Shown piece after piece: positions 1 through 7,497 of a stretch of 35,294 nucleotides of DNA. The stretch spans positions 1 through 35,294 of the forward strand of contig JAKDMR010000002.1 of the NCBI GenBank assembly GCA_030452275.1, given 5' to 3'. Positions within the stretch are counted from its first letter, which is position 1, and every line of letters begins with the position of its first letter. This DNA comes from Candidatus Nitrosocosmicus sp. (GTDB lineage: Archaea; Thermoproteota; Nitrososphaeria; Nitrososphaerales; Nitrososphaeraceae). The notes under the pieces were generated by a model, which worked only from the letters and a program-made list of their open reading frames with translations, was not told where the DNA came from and made no database searches. A program made the translations under genes and the position numbers.

Positions 1-12
1 ATAGCAGGTTTA

Positions 13-1014
13 ATGAAAATAGTATTTTTACAATCCTCATCTACTTCCTATTCATTCTTAGACTATAATGAGAGCGAGGTCGATAGTTCTATCCCATCAA
101 ATTGTTCTTTATACCTTTTTGGAAGAGCCCTGATCACAAGGAACATTGAATTGATTAATTCTCTTTACGATTTAGAGACCGTTTTCGTTCCCAAAAAACT
201 AAATTTTATTTCAAGTATTATTAAATCGACCACAGATATACCAGTGGAGGAAATTGATGAAAATGCTTATAGCAAATTAATGAAAAGCGAATTAAGGGTT
301 TCTAATAAATTTGAGGTTTCAGAGAAAAACGATATTGAAAATTCCACCCATCATATTCAACAAAATGCACTCGTTACAAACAATAACTTGCTGTTCCTCC
401 CTTGTAACACCGTCATAGGAAAGAGGTCCTCTAGAAAAAGTATTGAGTATTACAAATTTCAGTATCCATGGGAATTCTTGGACATTATACAAGAACTTTT
501 AAAAAGCGAGGTTACATTTTCTATTATTTCCAATAAAGCAACAATTGCAAAAACTGCGATAATTGAAGGTCCATGTATCATTGAAGATAATGTTGTAATA
601 GATGATTTCGCAAAGATTAAAGGACCATCTTATATCGGTAACGGCAGCTTTATTGGAATGGGTTCGTTAATTAGGAACAGTATGCTTGATTATAACACAA
701 ATATTGGCTTTAACTGTGAAATTGGCAAGACATATTTCGCAGGGAACGCAAAAATTTCCCACCATAATGTAATTTTGGATAGCATCATAGGAAAGAACGT
801 ATGGTTTGGTGGTTACTCAGGAACTGCAAACGTGCTATTGACCAGAAAAAATGTCCAGTACAGAATTAATAATGAATTATTAGATACAGGAAGAAATCAT
901 TTTGGTGCAGTAGTCTCAAATAATAGTTCCATAGGCGCTTCTGTAATTATCCTTCCTGGACGCAAGATACCGCCTCATTCTATTATCCCTGCCGGGACTA
1001 TTTTTTCGAAATAG
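13..1014 (+). CDS. GlmU-like left-handed beta-helix protein, no nucleotidyltransferase signature
   Basis: The second half (about residues 165-333) is a hexapeptide-repeat left-handed beta-helix with many I/V-G/A-x-x-x steps. It ends like the acetyltransferase half of GlmU and archaeal sugar-1-phosphate nucleotidylyltransferases: a segment with LLDTGRNHFGAVV, then IGASVIILPGRKI and IIPAGTIF. A short PWEFLDIIQELL stretch just before the helix also matches the hinge of those proteins. The first 150 residues show no G-x-G-T-R-x-x-P loop, so the pyrophosphorylase domain is absent or degenerate. I infer an acyltransferase or partner subunit in nucleotide-sugar synthesis; the substrate cannot be read. 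The ATG at 13 follows an AGGT, but the frame stays open to the window edge, so an upstream start is possible. At 333 aa it is shorter than the usual 400 or so for a two-domain enzyme. Confidence 0.7.
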   Translation: MKIVFLQSSSTSYSFLDYNESEVDSSIPSNCSLYLFGRALITRNIELINSLYDLETVFVPKKLNFISSIIKSTTDIPVEEIDENAYSKLMKSELRVSNKFEVSEKNDIENSTHHIQQNALVTNNNLLFLPCNTVIGKRSSRKSIEYYKFQYPWEFLDIIQELLKSEVTFSIISNKATIAKTAIIEGPCIIEDNVVIDDFAKIKGPSYIGNGSFIGMGSLIRNSMLDYNTNIGFNCEIGKTYFAGNAKISHHNVILDSIIGKNVWFGGYSGTANVLLTRKNVQYRINNELLDTGRNHFGAVVSNNSSIGASVIILPGRKIPPHSIIPAGTIFSK

Positions 1015-1049
1015 TTGTTTTGATTAGTTGATGCAAAAGACATTTTGTT

Positions 1050-1538
1050 TTAAGATGTTTTGTTTATTACTTCTTTGAAGGACTTAAAAGACATAGCTTC
1101 ATCTTTTAGAGATTCAGACAAGAAGTTGGTTGAAATTTCGTTCAGAGATTCATTTCCAGTCAATAAATAATCCCTAAAGTACTGGTAACTTTTGATCTCG
1201 TTATGAAAAGAGTTTACCAAACTGTTCTTGGCGCTTTCAAAGGTAGCTGGGGTTTCTGTTTGGTTAAACTCATTCATATTTTTTGTAAAATTAACCAAGT
1301 AGTTGTTTGTCAGTTCTGCCAATGTTTCATTCGATACCTCTCCCAATTGCCAGAGCGCTATTTCATCTTGATAAGCCCTGGTGAGATTTGCTGAGGCTTG
1401 TGTGAGGCTTGCAAAATAGTTTGCATAGTCATCCTCAGTAGTTTGAACTGATGCCACATTAACGTAGAATAACAAAATAATAGCTATTGAAGATATTGAA
1501 ATCAAGAAAATAGCCTTCAACTCATTGGATTTATTCAT
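1050..1538 (-). CDS. Small membrane-anchored or secreted protein, sequon-rich
   Basis: I do not recognise a family. After a short basic start, residues 9-30 form one hydrophobic segment (ending IAIILLFYVNVASV), which is a signal anchor or signal peptide. The remaining 130 or so residues are hydrophilic and mostly helical, rich in N, E, T and F. They contain at least six N-x-S/T sequons (NLT, NET, NFT, NQT, NES, NKT), as expected for an archaeal surface protein that is N-glycosylated. No cysteines, metal motif or enzyme signature are visible. The gene is convergent with the GlmU-like gene (35 nt between the ends), and an 18-bp tandem repeat lies 47-82 nt upstream of its ATG. A sensor or structural role outside the cell is only a guess. 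Confidence 0.6.
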   Translation of the reverse strand: MNKSNELKAIFLISISSIAIILLFYVNVASVQTTEDDYANYFASLTQASANLTRAYQDEIALWQLGEVSNETLAELTNNYLVNFTKNMNEFNQTETPATFESAKNSLVNSFHNEIKSYQYFRDYLLTGNESLNEISTNFLSESLKDEAMSFKSFKEVINKTS

Positions 1539-1584
1539 ATAATAAAATGAAATTACTTGGTTAAAAATTCTCGTGTCGAGTTAT

Positions 1585-1620
1585 TTATTCCAATACATTT
1601 TATTATTCCAATACATTTTA
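1585..1620. repeat. Perfect 18-bp tandem duplication
   Basis: The unit TTATTCCAATACATTTTA occurs twice head to tail (1585-1602 and 1603-1620) without a mismatch. It sits between the 3' end of cysS and the start of the small anchored-protein gene, so it could be a binding site upstream of that gene, a terminator-like T-rich tract behind cysS, or a simple slippage product. Confidence 0.85.
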
Positions 1621-1643
1621 TTCAAACTTAAAATTTCAGATAA

Positions 1644-3065
1644 TTATTTTTGAACATCAATTGGGCGCTTCTTCCATAAAGTAAAGCCCTTATGGTCGAT
1701 CAAGTCGATATTGAATCTATTTGCAAGATCCAATCTTATTTTATCAGATTCTAGATAGTTTTTCTCAGCTCGGTACAAGTTTCTTTTGTATATTTGCTTC
1801 TCTATCTCTTCAATCTCCTGTTGAGATACTTGCTGTATTGTCAATCCAGTCACGAACATGAATTTTTTTAACATGCTAAAAGTCTTGGCCAAGAATTCAC
1901 TATCTATAGGATTATCAACCGAAAAAAAATTATTAATCCTCGTGATGAATTTTAGAAATACAGTCAATGCATTTGCAAAATTCAAATCTTTACTGAGATA
2001 TTCTTGAAACAAGTTTAGATAATTCATTAGCTCTTCTAGAAGCGGTTGTTGTACGGAATCAGAATTCTCATAAATAAATGAATTTCTAGTTCGATATTCT
2101 AATTCGTAATAGGCATTAGAAATCTGACTCCATTTGCGTTTTGTTTCATCAATTATATCCTGTGTATAATCAAGCGGTTTAGTATAATGCGAAGAAAGGC
2201 AAAAAAGCCTAATTACATTTGGACCAACTTCTCTTAATAGGTCTGAAATCTTAATTGTATTTCCAATAGATTTCGACATTTTTTCAGATTTAATTGTTAC
2301 CATCCCCACATGCATCCATAAATTAGAGAACTCGGTTTCAAATAATCCCTCTGACTGTGCAATTTCATTTTCGTGATGAGGAAAAACCAGATCTTGGCCT
2401 CCTCCGTGAATATCGATATTTGTTCCCAGATATTTTGAAGCCATGACTGAACACTCAATGTGCCAACCTGGCCTTCCATTTCCCCATGGACTAGCCCATG
2501 TTGGTTTGCCCGAACTAAATTTCCACAAAGCAAAGTCCCGCGGGTCATTTTTAGTCTCATCGACTTCAATTCTCGCACCTGAAATTAACGAATCTTGGTC
2601 CTTTTTGGATAACTTACCATATCCTGGGTATGACCTAACCCTAAAGTAAATTCCATTTAATCCTACATAGGCTTTATTTTTCTCAATTAGTTTGTTAATA
2701 AAGTCAATGATATCTGGTATATGCTCTGTTACTTTAGGATATTTTGTGGCTCTCATTACATTTAGGGCATCAAAATCTCTAAAGTAACTCTCTGTATATA
2801 TTCGAGAAATATATTCAGCATTTGTATGTTCAGTATTAGCCTTGGATATTATTTTGTCATCTATATCAGTAAAATTTTGTATAAATAATACCTTAACATC
2901 TTGAATTTCCAAGAACCGTCTCAATACATCGAAAACTATTATGGTCCTTGCATGTCCGATATGACAATCATCATAAACGGTAACACCACACAGGTAAACC
3001 TTAATTACATCTTTGGCTGTATTAATTTCTTCTAACTTGTTTGTTAATGTGTTACTTAATTTCAT
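1644..3065 (-). CDS. cysS: Cysteinyl-tRNA synthetase
   Basis: Class I aminoacyl-tRNA synthetase that charges tRNA-Cys in the cytoplasm. The HIGH motif is residues 35-38 (CHIGHART) and KMSKS is near residue 266 (EKMSKSIGN). The zinc site that discriminates cysteine is intact: Cys26 (YLCGVT), a Cys in GWHIECSVMA, and His/Glu in FPHHENEIAQSE. At 473 aa it has the usual bacterial/archaeal CysRS length, ending in a short helical anticodon-binding region with LWKKRP. The ATG at 3065 lies 24 nt after the Rieske gene stop, so the two are probably co-transcribed. CysRS indicates direct charging, so tRNA-Cys would not depend on the SepRS/SepCysS route. Confidence 0.97.
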   Translation of the reverse strand: MKLSNTLTNKLEEINTAKDVIKVYLCGVTVYDDCHIGHARTIIVFDVLRRFLEIQDVKVLFIQNFTDIDDKIISKANTEHTNAEYISRIYTESYFRDFDALNVMRATKYPKVTEHIPDIIDFINKLIEKNKAYVGLNGIYFRVRSYPGYGKLSKKDQDSLISGARIEVDETKNDPRDFALWKFSSGKPTWASPWGNGRPGWHIECSVMASKYLGTNIDIHGGGQDLVFPHHENEIAQSEGLFETEFSNLWMHVGMVTIKSEKMSKSIGNTIKISDLLREVGPNVIRLFCLSSHYTKPLDYTQDIIDETKRKWSQISNAYYELEYRTRNSFIYENSDSVQQPLLEELMNYLNLFQEYLSKDLNFANALTVFLKFITRINNFFSVDNPIDSEFLAKTFSMLKKFMFVTGLTIQQVSQQEIEEIEKQIYKRNLYRAEKNYLESDKIRLDLANRFNIDLIDHKGFTLWKKRPIDVQK

Positions 3066-3089
3066 TTCTATAGAAATCTTGGCAAAAAA

Positions 3090-3395
3090 TTAAACTTCTA
3101 GGTATATTTCATTTTTTCTAATTTGAACAGGAAAGGTAGTAAGTTTTATACCCTCCATATAGTCTAGTAGCTCGCCTGTTCTAATATTGTAATGCCAAAA
3201 GTGCAGAGGGCACTCGACAATTTCGCCATTAACTTTTCCTGGTGCTAAAGAACCATCCTGATGTCTACAAAGTGCCTCGATAGCGTAATACTTGTTTTTT
3301 GATACAAATAGCGCTATTCTTTGCCCATTAATGTTAAGTTCCTTGCCACTCCCTTCTTGAATGTCTTCTTTGCGGGCTACTTTAATCCATGTCAT
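3090..3395 (-). CDS. Rieske-type [2Fe-2S] ferredoxin-like protein
   Basis: A single small Rieske domain (101 aa). The ligands are Cys43-x-His45 (LCRHQDGSL) and Cys62-x2-His65 (CPLHFWHY), the usual two-Cys two-His cluster site. Size and layout match soluble Rieske ferredoxins of the NirD/dioxygenase-ferredoxin type; no transmembrane anchor is present, so it is not a bc1-type subunit. It probably passes electrons to an oxygenase or reductase encoded elsewhere, since no partner lies nearby. It is the first gene of a pair with cysS and divergent from metG. A TATA-like AATTATAAA at 3422-3430 is 27-35 nt before its ATG, suggesting a leaderless mRNA. Confidence 0.9.
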   Translation of the reverse strand: MTWIKVARKEDIQEGSGKELNINGQRIALFVSKNKYYAIEALCRHQDGSLAPGKVNGEIVECPLHFWHYNIRTGELLDYMEGIKLTTFPVQIRKNEIYLEV

Positions 3396-3504
3396 CTAAC
3401 AATGCATAATACTTTATTAAAAATTATAAATGTTTTTTTAATTTATTTGATTCATATACAGTTAAATTAAATTCAATAATTAAAGGTATACTAGTTAGGC
3501 GTAA
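3396..3504. promoter_or_regulatory. Divergent promoter region between Rieske-cysS and metG
   Basis: This 109-nt spacer separates divergent genes. On the minus strand a TATA-like tract (3422-3430 on plus coordinates) is about 30 nt from the Rieske ATG. On the plus strand AATAATTAAAGG (about 3474-3486) is 20-31 nt before the metG ATG. Both spacings fit archaeal TATA boxes with very short or absent leaders. Assigned from position and AT pattern only. Confidence 0.4.
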
Positions 3505-5331
3505 ATGAATAATCTGTCCGAAAACACAAACCATAACTCGATTACTACTCATTCAGACTCTGATACTTCTCAATTCAAATCAACAGATATCCCTGACATA
3601 ATTGCAGAGAATGAAAAATACAGTGGGCCAAGGATTATGATAGAAAAGGATTTCGTAGTTACTTCAGCCTTACCTTATGCGAATGGTCCGATTCATTTAG
3701 GACACATTGCATCGACCTATCTACCAGCCGATATTTTCACCAGATTCGTTAGATTGACGGGTAGTAAGATCTACCACATTTGCGCTACCGATGATTACGG
3801 AACTCCTATCCTGATAAAAGCCGAGAAGGAGGGCAAAACGCCTGAAGAGTATGTGAGAGACTGGAATGAGAGGGATAAAAAAGATTTTGAATCCATAGAA
3901 ATTGATTTTGATTATTTTTCAAAGACTAGTTCCACTCAGAACGCGACGTTTGTACAGGAAGTTTTCATGAACTTGTATAAAAATAATCACATAAAAGAAG
4001 AAGTTGTGGTCCAGTTTTTTTGCACATTTGATAACAAGTACTTACCAGACAGGTACGTGATAGGTAGATGCCCATTCTGTAGATCAGATAACCAATATTC
4101 TGATCTTTGCGAATCGTGTGGCAGGGTCCCGGAACAAATATTGGACCCCAAATGTGTTCTATGTGGGAGGCCACCTGTCAAGAGAGAGAGCCTCCATTAT
4201 TTTTTTAAATTATCTGATTTTGAGGAACCTCTTAGGGTTTGGCTTTCTAACAATAAGAATTTACAAGAAGACGTAGCAAAATACGTCTTGAACTGGATAA
4301 CTTCCGGTTTGCAAGATTGGGACATCACTAGAGATTTAACTTGGGGGGTACCCATACCAATGATTCAAGGAGTTCAAAATTACGAAGGCAAAGTATTTTA
4401 CGGGTGGTTTGACAACCATTTGTGCTATATTTCATCGTTTGATACTTTTGTAGAGACCGTTCTTAAGAAAGACGGTAGGAAACTTTGGAATGATTCTGAA
4501 ATCATTCATTTTATTGGGAAAGATATAATCTATCACCATTACCTCTTTCTCCCAGCGATCAGGCTTGGAATTAATAGCGAATATAAATTACCTGATAAAA
4601 TAGTTACAAGGGGTCATTTACTATTCCAAAATAGAAAGTTATCAAAGAGTAAGAATTGGTCGATTACTTTGGGGGGATTCACAAAGTCATTTAACCCGGA
4701 TTATCTTAGATTCTATTTTTCAACGATTATCCCATATTCACAATCGGACATTAACTTTGATTGGGATAGTTTTTATGAAAAAATTAATAATGAACTTATA
4801 TCTAATATTGGGAACTTTATCAATCGTACCCTCTCATTTACCAAGAAGCAATTTGATGGAAAGATACCGGCTAGAGCTACTTTGGACAGTAAAGATAAAG
4901 AAGCATTAATTGAGATTTGGCATATCGCATATGCTGTAGGAGAATTGATTTTTGGAAATGAAATAGATAAAGCCATGAAGAGGATTTTGCAGTTTAGCAC
5001 ATTTTTTAACCAGTATTTCCAATCCAAAGAACCCTGGAAATCACAACACGATTCTAATAATACCGTCTGGATATCTGCCAATGCAGTGAGATCAATTGCA
5101 TTATTGTTGTTTCCTTTTATCCCATCATCCGCCCAGAAAATCTGGAAACAATTAGGAATTCTAGAAAATTTGCCAGCCCAAGACTGGTATTCAGCATCTG
5201 AGTTGAAAATTCATCAAGGACATAGTATTGGTAACAATATAATTCCAATTTTTAAGCGGATTGAAAGGGAAGAAATTGAAAATCAGAAGGCCGAATTTTT
5301 GGATACCAAATCACCAACTGCTAAGACTTGA
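3505..5331 (+). CDS. metG: Methionyl-tRNA synthetase
   Basis: Class I synthetase for tRNA-Met. The HIGH box is HLGH at residues 64-67, after VTSALPYANGPI. The four-Cys-pair zinc insertion is visible (CPFC, CESCG, CVLCGRPP), as in MetRS with a two-knuckle connective domain. The KMSKS loop reads KLSKS. The C-terminus stops after the helical anticodon domain; there is no EMAP/Trbp111-like tRNA-binding domain, so 608 aa is a core enzyme. The first 44 residues are a Ser/Thr/Asn/Asp-rich extension not usual in the family. An ATG at 3637 (MIEKDFVVTSALPY) would give the normal N-terminus. I keep 3505 because a TATA-like box fits it, but the shorter start is a real alternative. nadM follows after 45 nt. 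Confidence 0.95.
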   Translation: MNNLSENTNHNSITTHSDSDTSQFKSTDIPDIIAENEKYSGPRIMIEKDFVVTSALPYANGPIHLGHIASTYLPADIFTRFVRLTGSKIYHICATDDYGTPILIKAEKEGKTPEEYVRDWNERDKKDFESIEIDFDYFSKTSSTQNATFVQEVFMNLYKNNHIKEEVVVQFFCTFDNKYLPDRYVIGRCPFCRSDNQYSDLCESCGRVPEQILDPKCVLCGRPPVKRESLHYFFKLSDFEEPLRVWLSNNKNLQEDVAKYVLNWITSGLQDWDITRDLTWGVPIPMIQGVQNYEGKVFYGWFDNHLCYISSFDTFVETVLKKDGRKLWNDSEIIHFIGKDIIYHHYLFLPAIRLGINSEYKLPDKIVTRGHLLFQNRKLSKSKNWSITLGGFTKSFNPDYLRFYFSTIIPYSQSDINFDWDSFYEKINNELISNIGNFINRTLSFTKKQFDGKIPARATLDSKDKEALIEIWHIAYAVGELIFGNEIDKAMKRILQFSTFFNQYFQSKEPWKSQHDSNNTVWISANAVRSIALLLFPFIPSSAQKIWKQLGILENLPAQDWYSASELKIHQGHSIGNNIIPIFKRIEREEIENQKAEFLDTKSPTAKT

Positions 5332-5376
5332 GATAAAATCATATAGTTTGTTTTATAGATAGAGGTGACGACGAGT

Positions 5377-5922
5377 ATGGCGGCTGCTATGATCGGACGA
5401 TTTCAACCATTCCATTTAGGACATTTGGAACTAGTTCGTCAAATATTGGATGAAAATAATGAAATAATTATTCTTATAGGAAGCTCACAGGCCAATTACA
5501 CCCCGAAGAACCCATTCACTGCTGGAGAAAGGGTATGGATGATTAGAAATAGCCTCATTGAATCAAGAATTGACATGTCAAAAGTATTCTTGGTTAATGC
5601 TACTGATGATGACAACAATGCGAAATGGTTTAGCAATATTAGGTCAGTGAGTCCCCCCTTTAAGGTTCTTTATACTGGAAACAATTTTGTCAAAACCCTA
5701 CTTAAAAGAGAATCTGTAACCATCAAAGAACCAAAATTGTTTGAAGAAAATCTATTTAAAGGCTCGGTAATTCGGAAATTGATTCTTGAGGACAACGCTA
5801 AATGGCAAGAGTTGGTTTCTGAAGCGGTAAGAAAAATCTTTAGAGAAATTGATGCAGTAGAGCGCATTAGAAACATATACCAAACTTGGATGGATTCTCC
5901 TTTCTCTGAACCTAAAAAATAA
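5377..5922 (+). CDS. nadM: Nicotinamide-nucleotide adenylyltransferase (archaeal NMNAT)
   Basis: Makes NAD+ from NMN and ATP. The nucleotidyltransferase signature GRFQPFHLGH is near the N-terminus, followed by IGSSQANYTPKNPFTAGER, typical of archaeal NMNAT. The C-terminal S/T-x-x-R element is FKGSVIRK. Length (181 aa) is normal. A GTG at 5365 is in frame, but GAGGTGA at 5362-5368 is an excellent Shine-Dalgarno sequence placed 8 nt before the ATG at 5377. That motif overlaps the GTG, so I choose 5377, which also gives the family-like start MAAAMIGRFQP. It lies 45 nt after metG and is probably in its operon. nadE, the last NAD step, is 18 kb away in the same window. Confidence 0.93.
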   Translation: MAAAMIGRFQPFHLGHLELVRQILDENNEIIILIGSSQANYTPKNPFTAGERVWMIRNSLIESRIDMSKVFLVNATDDDNNAKWFSNIRSVSPPFKVLYTGNNFVKTLLKRESVTIKEPKLFEENLFKGSVIRKLILEDNAKWQELVSEAVRKIFREIDAVERIRNIYQTWMDSPFSEPKK

Positions 5923-6415
5923 ATAGAAAGAATTATCACCAGGTTTTATCTAATCGAGTTAATTCCTCATCTAAATGCATAGTAAAAATACGTGATCATT
6001 TTGAGGCTTTGTAAATTCTTTCTTAACTAATGATATTTATTTGAAAAAATTTTAGGTATTTCGGTAATTCCAAACAAGAGCTGTTTAGACTCGCACGTGA
6101 CAATATTTGACTGTCCTGTATGCGCTATGAAAAATAATCCTTATTCTTATACTCATTAATATGATATTGATATAAAATCGGATTGAAACGTTAGTTCTTC
6201 TATCAGGTAACTCGAGTCCATAATTTTACTTGTCATAAGACTTATTCAGTCAATAATTCAAACGATCCTGATAAATTAACTAGATTTCTAAATGCCATTC
6301 ACAAATATGATTTTCATTCTCTAATTCAATTTTAGTCATCTTCTAGTGTTGATATTCATCTCATTGTTCTAATAGTTCTTGAATCTAATTGTGATTAATA
6401 GAGTAGTTGGAAAAA
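5923..6415. other. 493-nt intergenic tract, no gene supported
   Basis: It separates the convergent 3' ends of nadM and the EgtD-like gene. It is AT-rich with no tRNA, repeat array or strong hairpin that I can see. Two short open stretches (6034-6159 plus, with a CPVC; 6242-6339 minus, broken by a frameshift) look like chance or gene remnants. Confidence 0.6.
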
Positions 6416-7396
6416 TTAACAAGGTTTTAGCAAGACAAGGTTGAACCAATTATTGTTGTCAGAGAAAATCCTCTCAAGCGAAAAACCCGATCTAATCGCT
6501 AATTCATGAATTTTCTCCTCATTATATTTGTACGAGCTTTCGGTGTGAATAGTTTCACCCTGATATATCTGAAAGATTCTATCAGATCCCGATATTCTAA
6601 ATTCTTGATCCGATTTAGATTTGAGATGCATCTCGATACGATCCTTTTCCTTGTTAAAAAAGGCATAATGGACATACTCATTAAGATCAAAATTACAACC
6701 CAGCTCCCTATTCATTCGAGTTAGCAAGTTCAAATTAAATTGAGCAGTGAATCCTGCTTTATCGTTATAAGCGGGTTCGATAAGACACTCATCCTTTATC
6801 ATATCAAAACCGACTAGTAGAAAGTCCTTGTCATTCATATTGATTCTAACAGCTTTTAGAAAGTCTCTAGCTTCATCAATTTCAAAATTTCCTATACTAG
6901 AACCAAAGAAAATTATTAGTCTAGAAAATGAATCAAATTTAAAATTATTCTCAAATAAGATATTATTACAGTCCTTGATACCATTTATATAATCGTTAGG
7001 AATCCCTTTGATCATTATATTCTGATTTTGCGTTTCCAAATCAGTTACTACAGAATCCAAAAAATTGAAGGAAATATCAATCGGAAAGTAATATAGTTTA
7101 TCTTGTCTTTTCAATATTGAATCGAATAGATGTTTAGTCTTTTTTGAACTACCACTTCCCATCTCTATTAAAATAATCTCCTTTGGGATAATTTGTAAAA
7201 TCTCGGGAGAATATTCTTCTAGTATGCTATTTTCAGTTCTAGTTGGATAATACTCCGGCTGAACCGTTATTTGTTCAAACAGGAAAGAACCTTTACTATC
7301 GTATAAGTATTTAGATGGTATTGATTTCTGAATGGGATTAGACAGTCCTTTCAAGGTATCGGTTCCAAATTCTTCGCTGTTAACTTCCAAATGCAA
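6416..7396 (-). CDS. egtD: EgtD-like SAM-dependent histidine N-alpha-methyltransferase
   Basis: The family signature is complete. The N-terminal block reads IPSKYLYDSKGSFLFEQI then QPEYYPTRTENSIL. The SAM-binding loop is EMGSGSSKKT, followed by FPIDIS, FFGSSIGNF and LVGFDMIKD, and the C-terminal block is GETIHTESSYKY. In EgtD the Glu and Ser of that last block hold the histidine substrate; here they are Glu286 and Ser288. The expected product is hercynine (trimethylhistidine), the precursor of ergothioneine. No EgtB-type sulfoxide synthase or EgtE lies in the window, so ergothioneine itself is unproven. The start is TTG at 7396; no ATG precedes the conserved block, and a TATA-like box sits 26-35 nt upstream. 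Length 326 aa is normal. Confidence 0.85.
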   Translation of the reverse strand: MHLEVNSEEFGTDTLKGLSNPIQKSIPSKYLYDSKGSFLFEQITVQPEYYPTRTENSILEEYSPEILQIIPKEIILIEMGSGSSKKTKHLFDSILKRQDKLYYFPIDISFNFLDSVVTDLETQNQNIMIKGIPNDYINGIKDCNNILFENNFKFDSFSRLIIFFGSSIGNFEIDEARDFLKAVRINMNDKDFLLVGFDMIKDECLIEPAYNDKAGFTAQFNLNLLTRMNRELGCNFDLNEYVHYAFFNKEKDRIEMHLKSKSDQEFRISGSDRIFQIYQGETIHTESSYKYNEEKIHELAIRSGFSLERIFSDNNNWFNLVLLKPC

Positions 7397-7420
7397 ATTT
7401 TACTTTATGTTTAGGAGTAA

Positions 7421-7435
7421 GATATAAATATTTTT
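7421..7435 (-). promoter_or_regulatory. TATA-like box of the EgtD-like gene
   Basis: The minus strand reads AAAAATATTTATATC here, about 25-39 nt before the TTG start. The spacing fits a leaderless archaeal transcript and supports the TTG start. It also suggests the gene has its own promoter rather than reading through from cofH, which ends 101 nt upstream. Confidence 0.45.
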
Positions 7436-7497
7436 GTTATGATAGCCTAGAATGTATATAGGTCTGGACCTCAGCAAACAACCTACCTTCATACCTA

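Noticed and set aside
2297..2649. Long open frames on both strands opposite or overlapping cysS, and similar frames across most other genes
   Set aside because: They are shadows of strongly supported genes, with no motif, start context or spacing of their own.
5365..5376. GTG at 5365 as the nadM start
   Set aside because: It lies inside the GAGGTGA ribosome binding site, which is ideally spaced for the ATG at 5377.
6034..6159. Short open plus-strand frame with a CPVC pair between nadM and the EgtD-like gene, like a fragment of a small zinc protein
   Set aside because: No start codon upstream of the Cys pair and no second Cys pair; 41 codons are easily open by chance.
6242..6339. Minus-strand ATG frame of about 20 codons followed in another frame by a similar short stretch, suggesting a frameshifted mini-gene
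   Set aside because: Neither part matches anything I know, and the joint would need an assumed frameshift.
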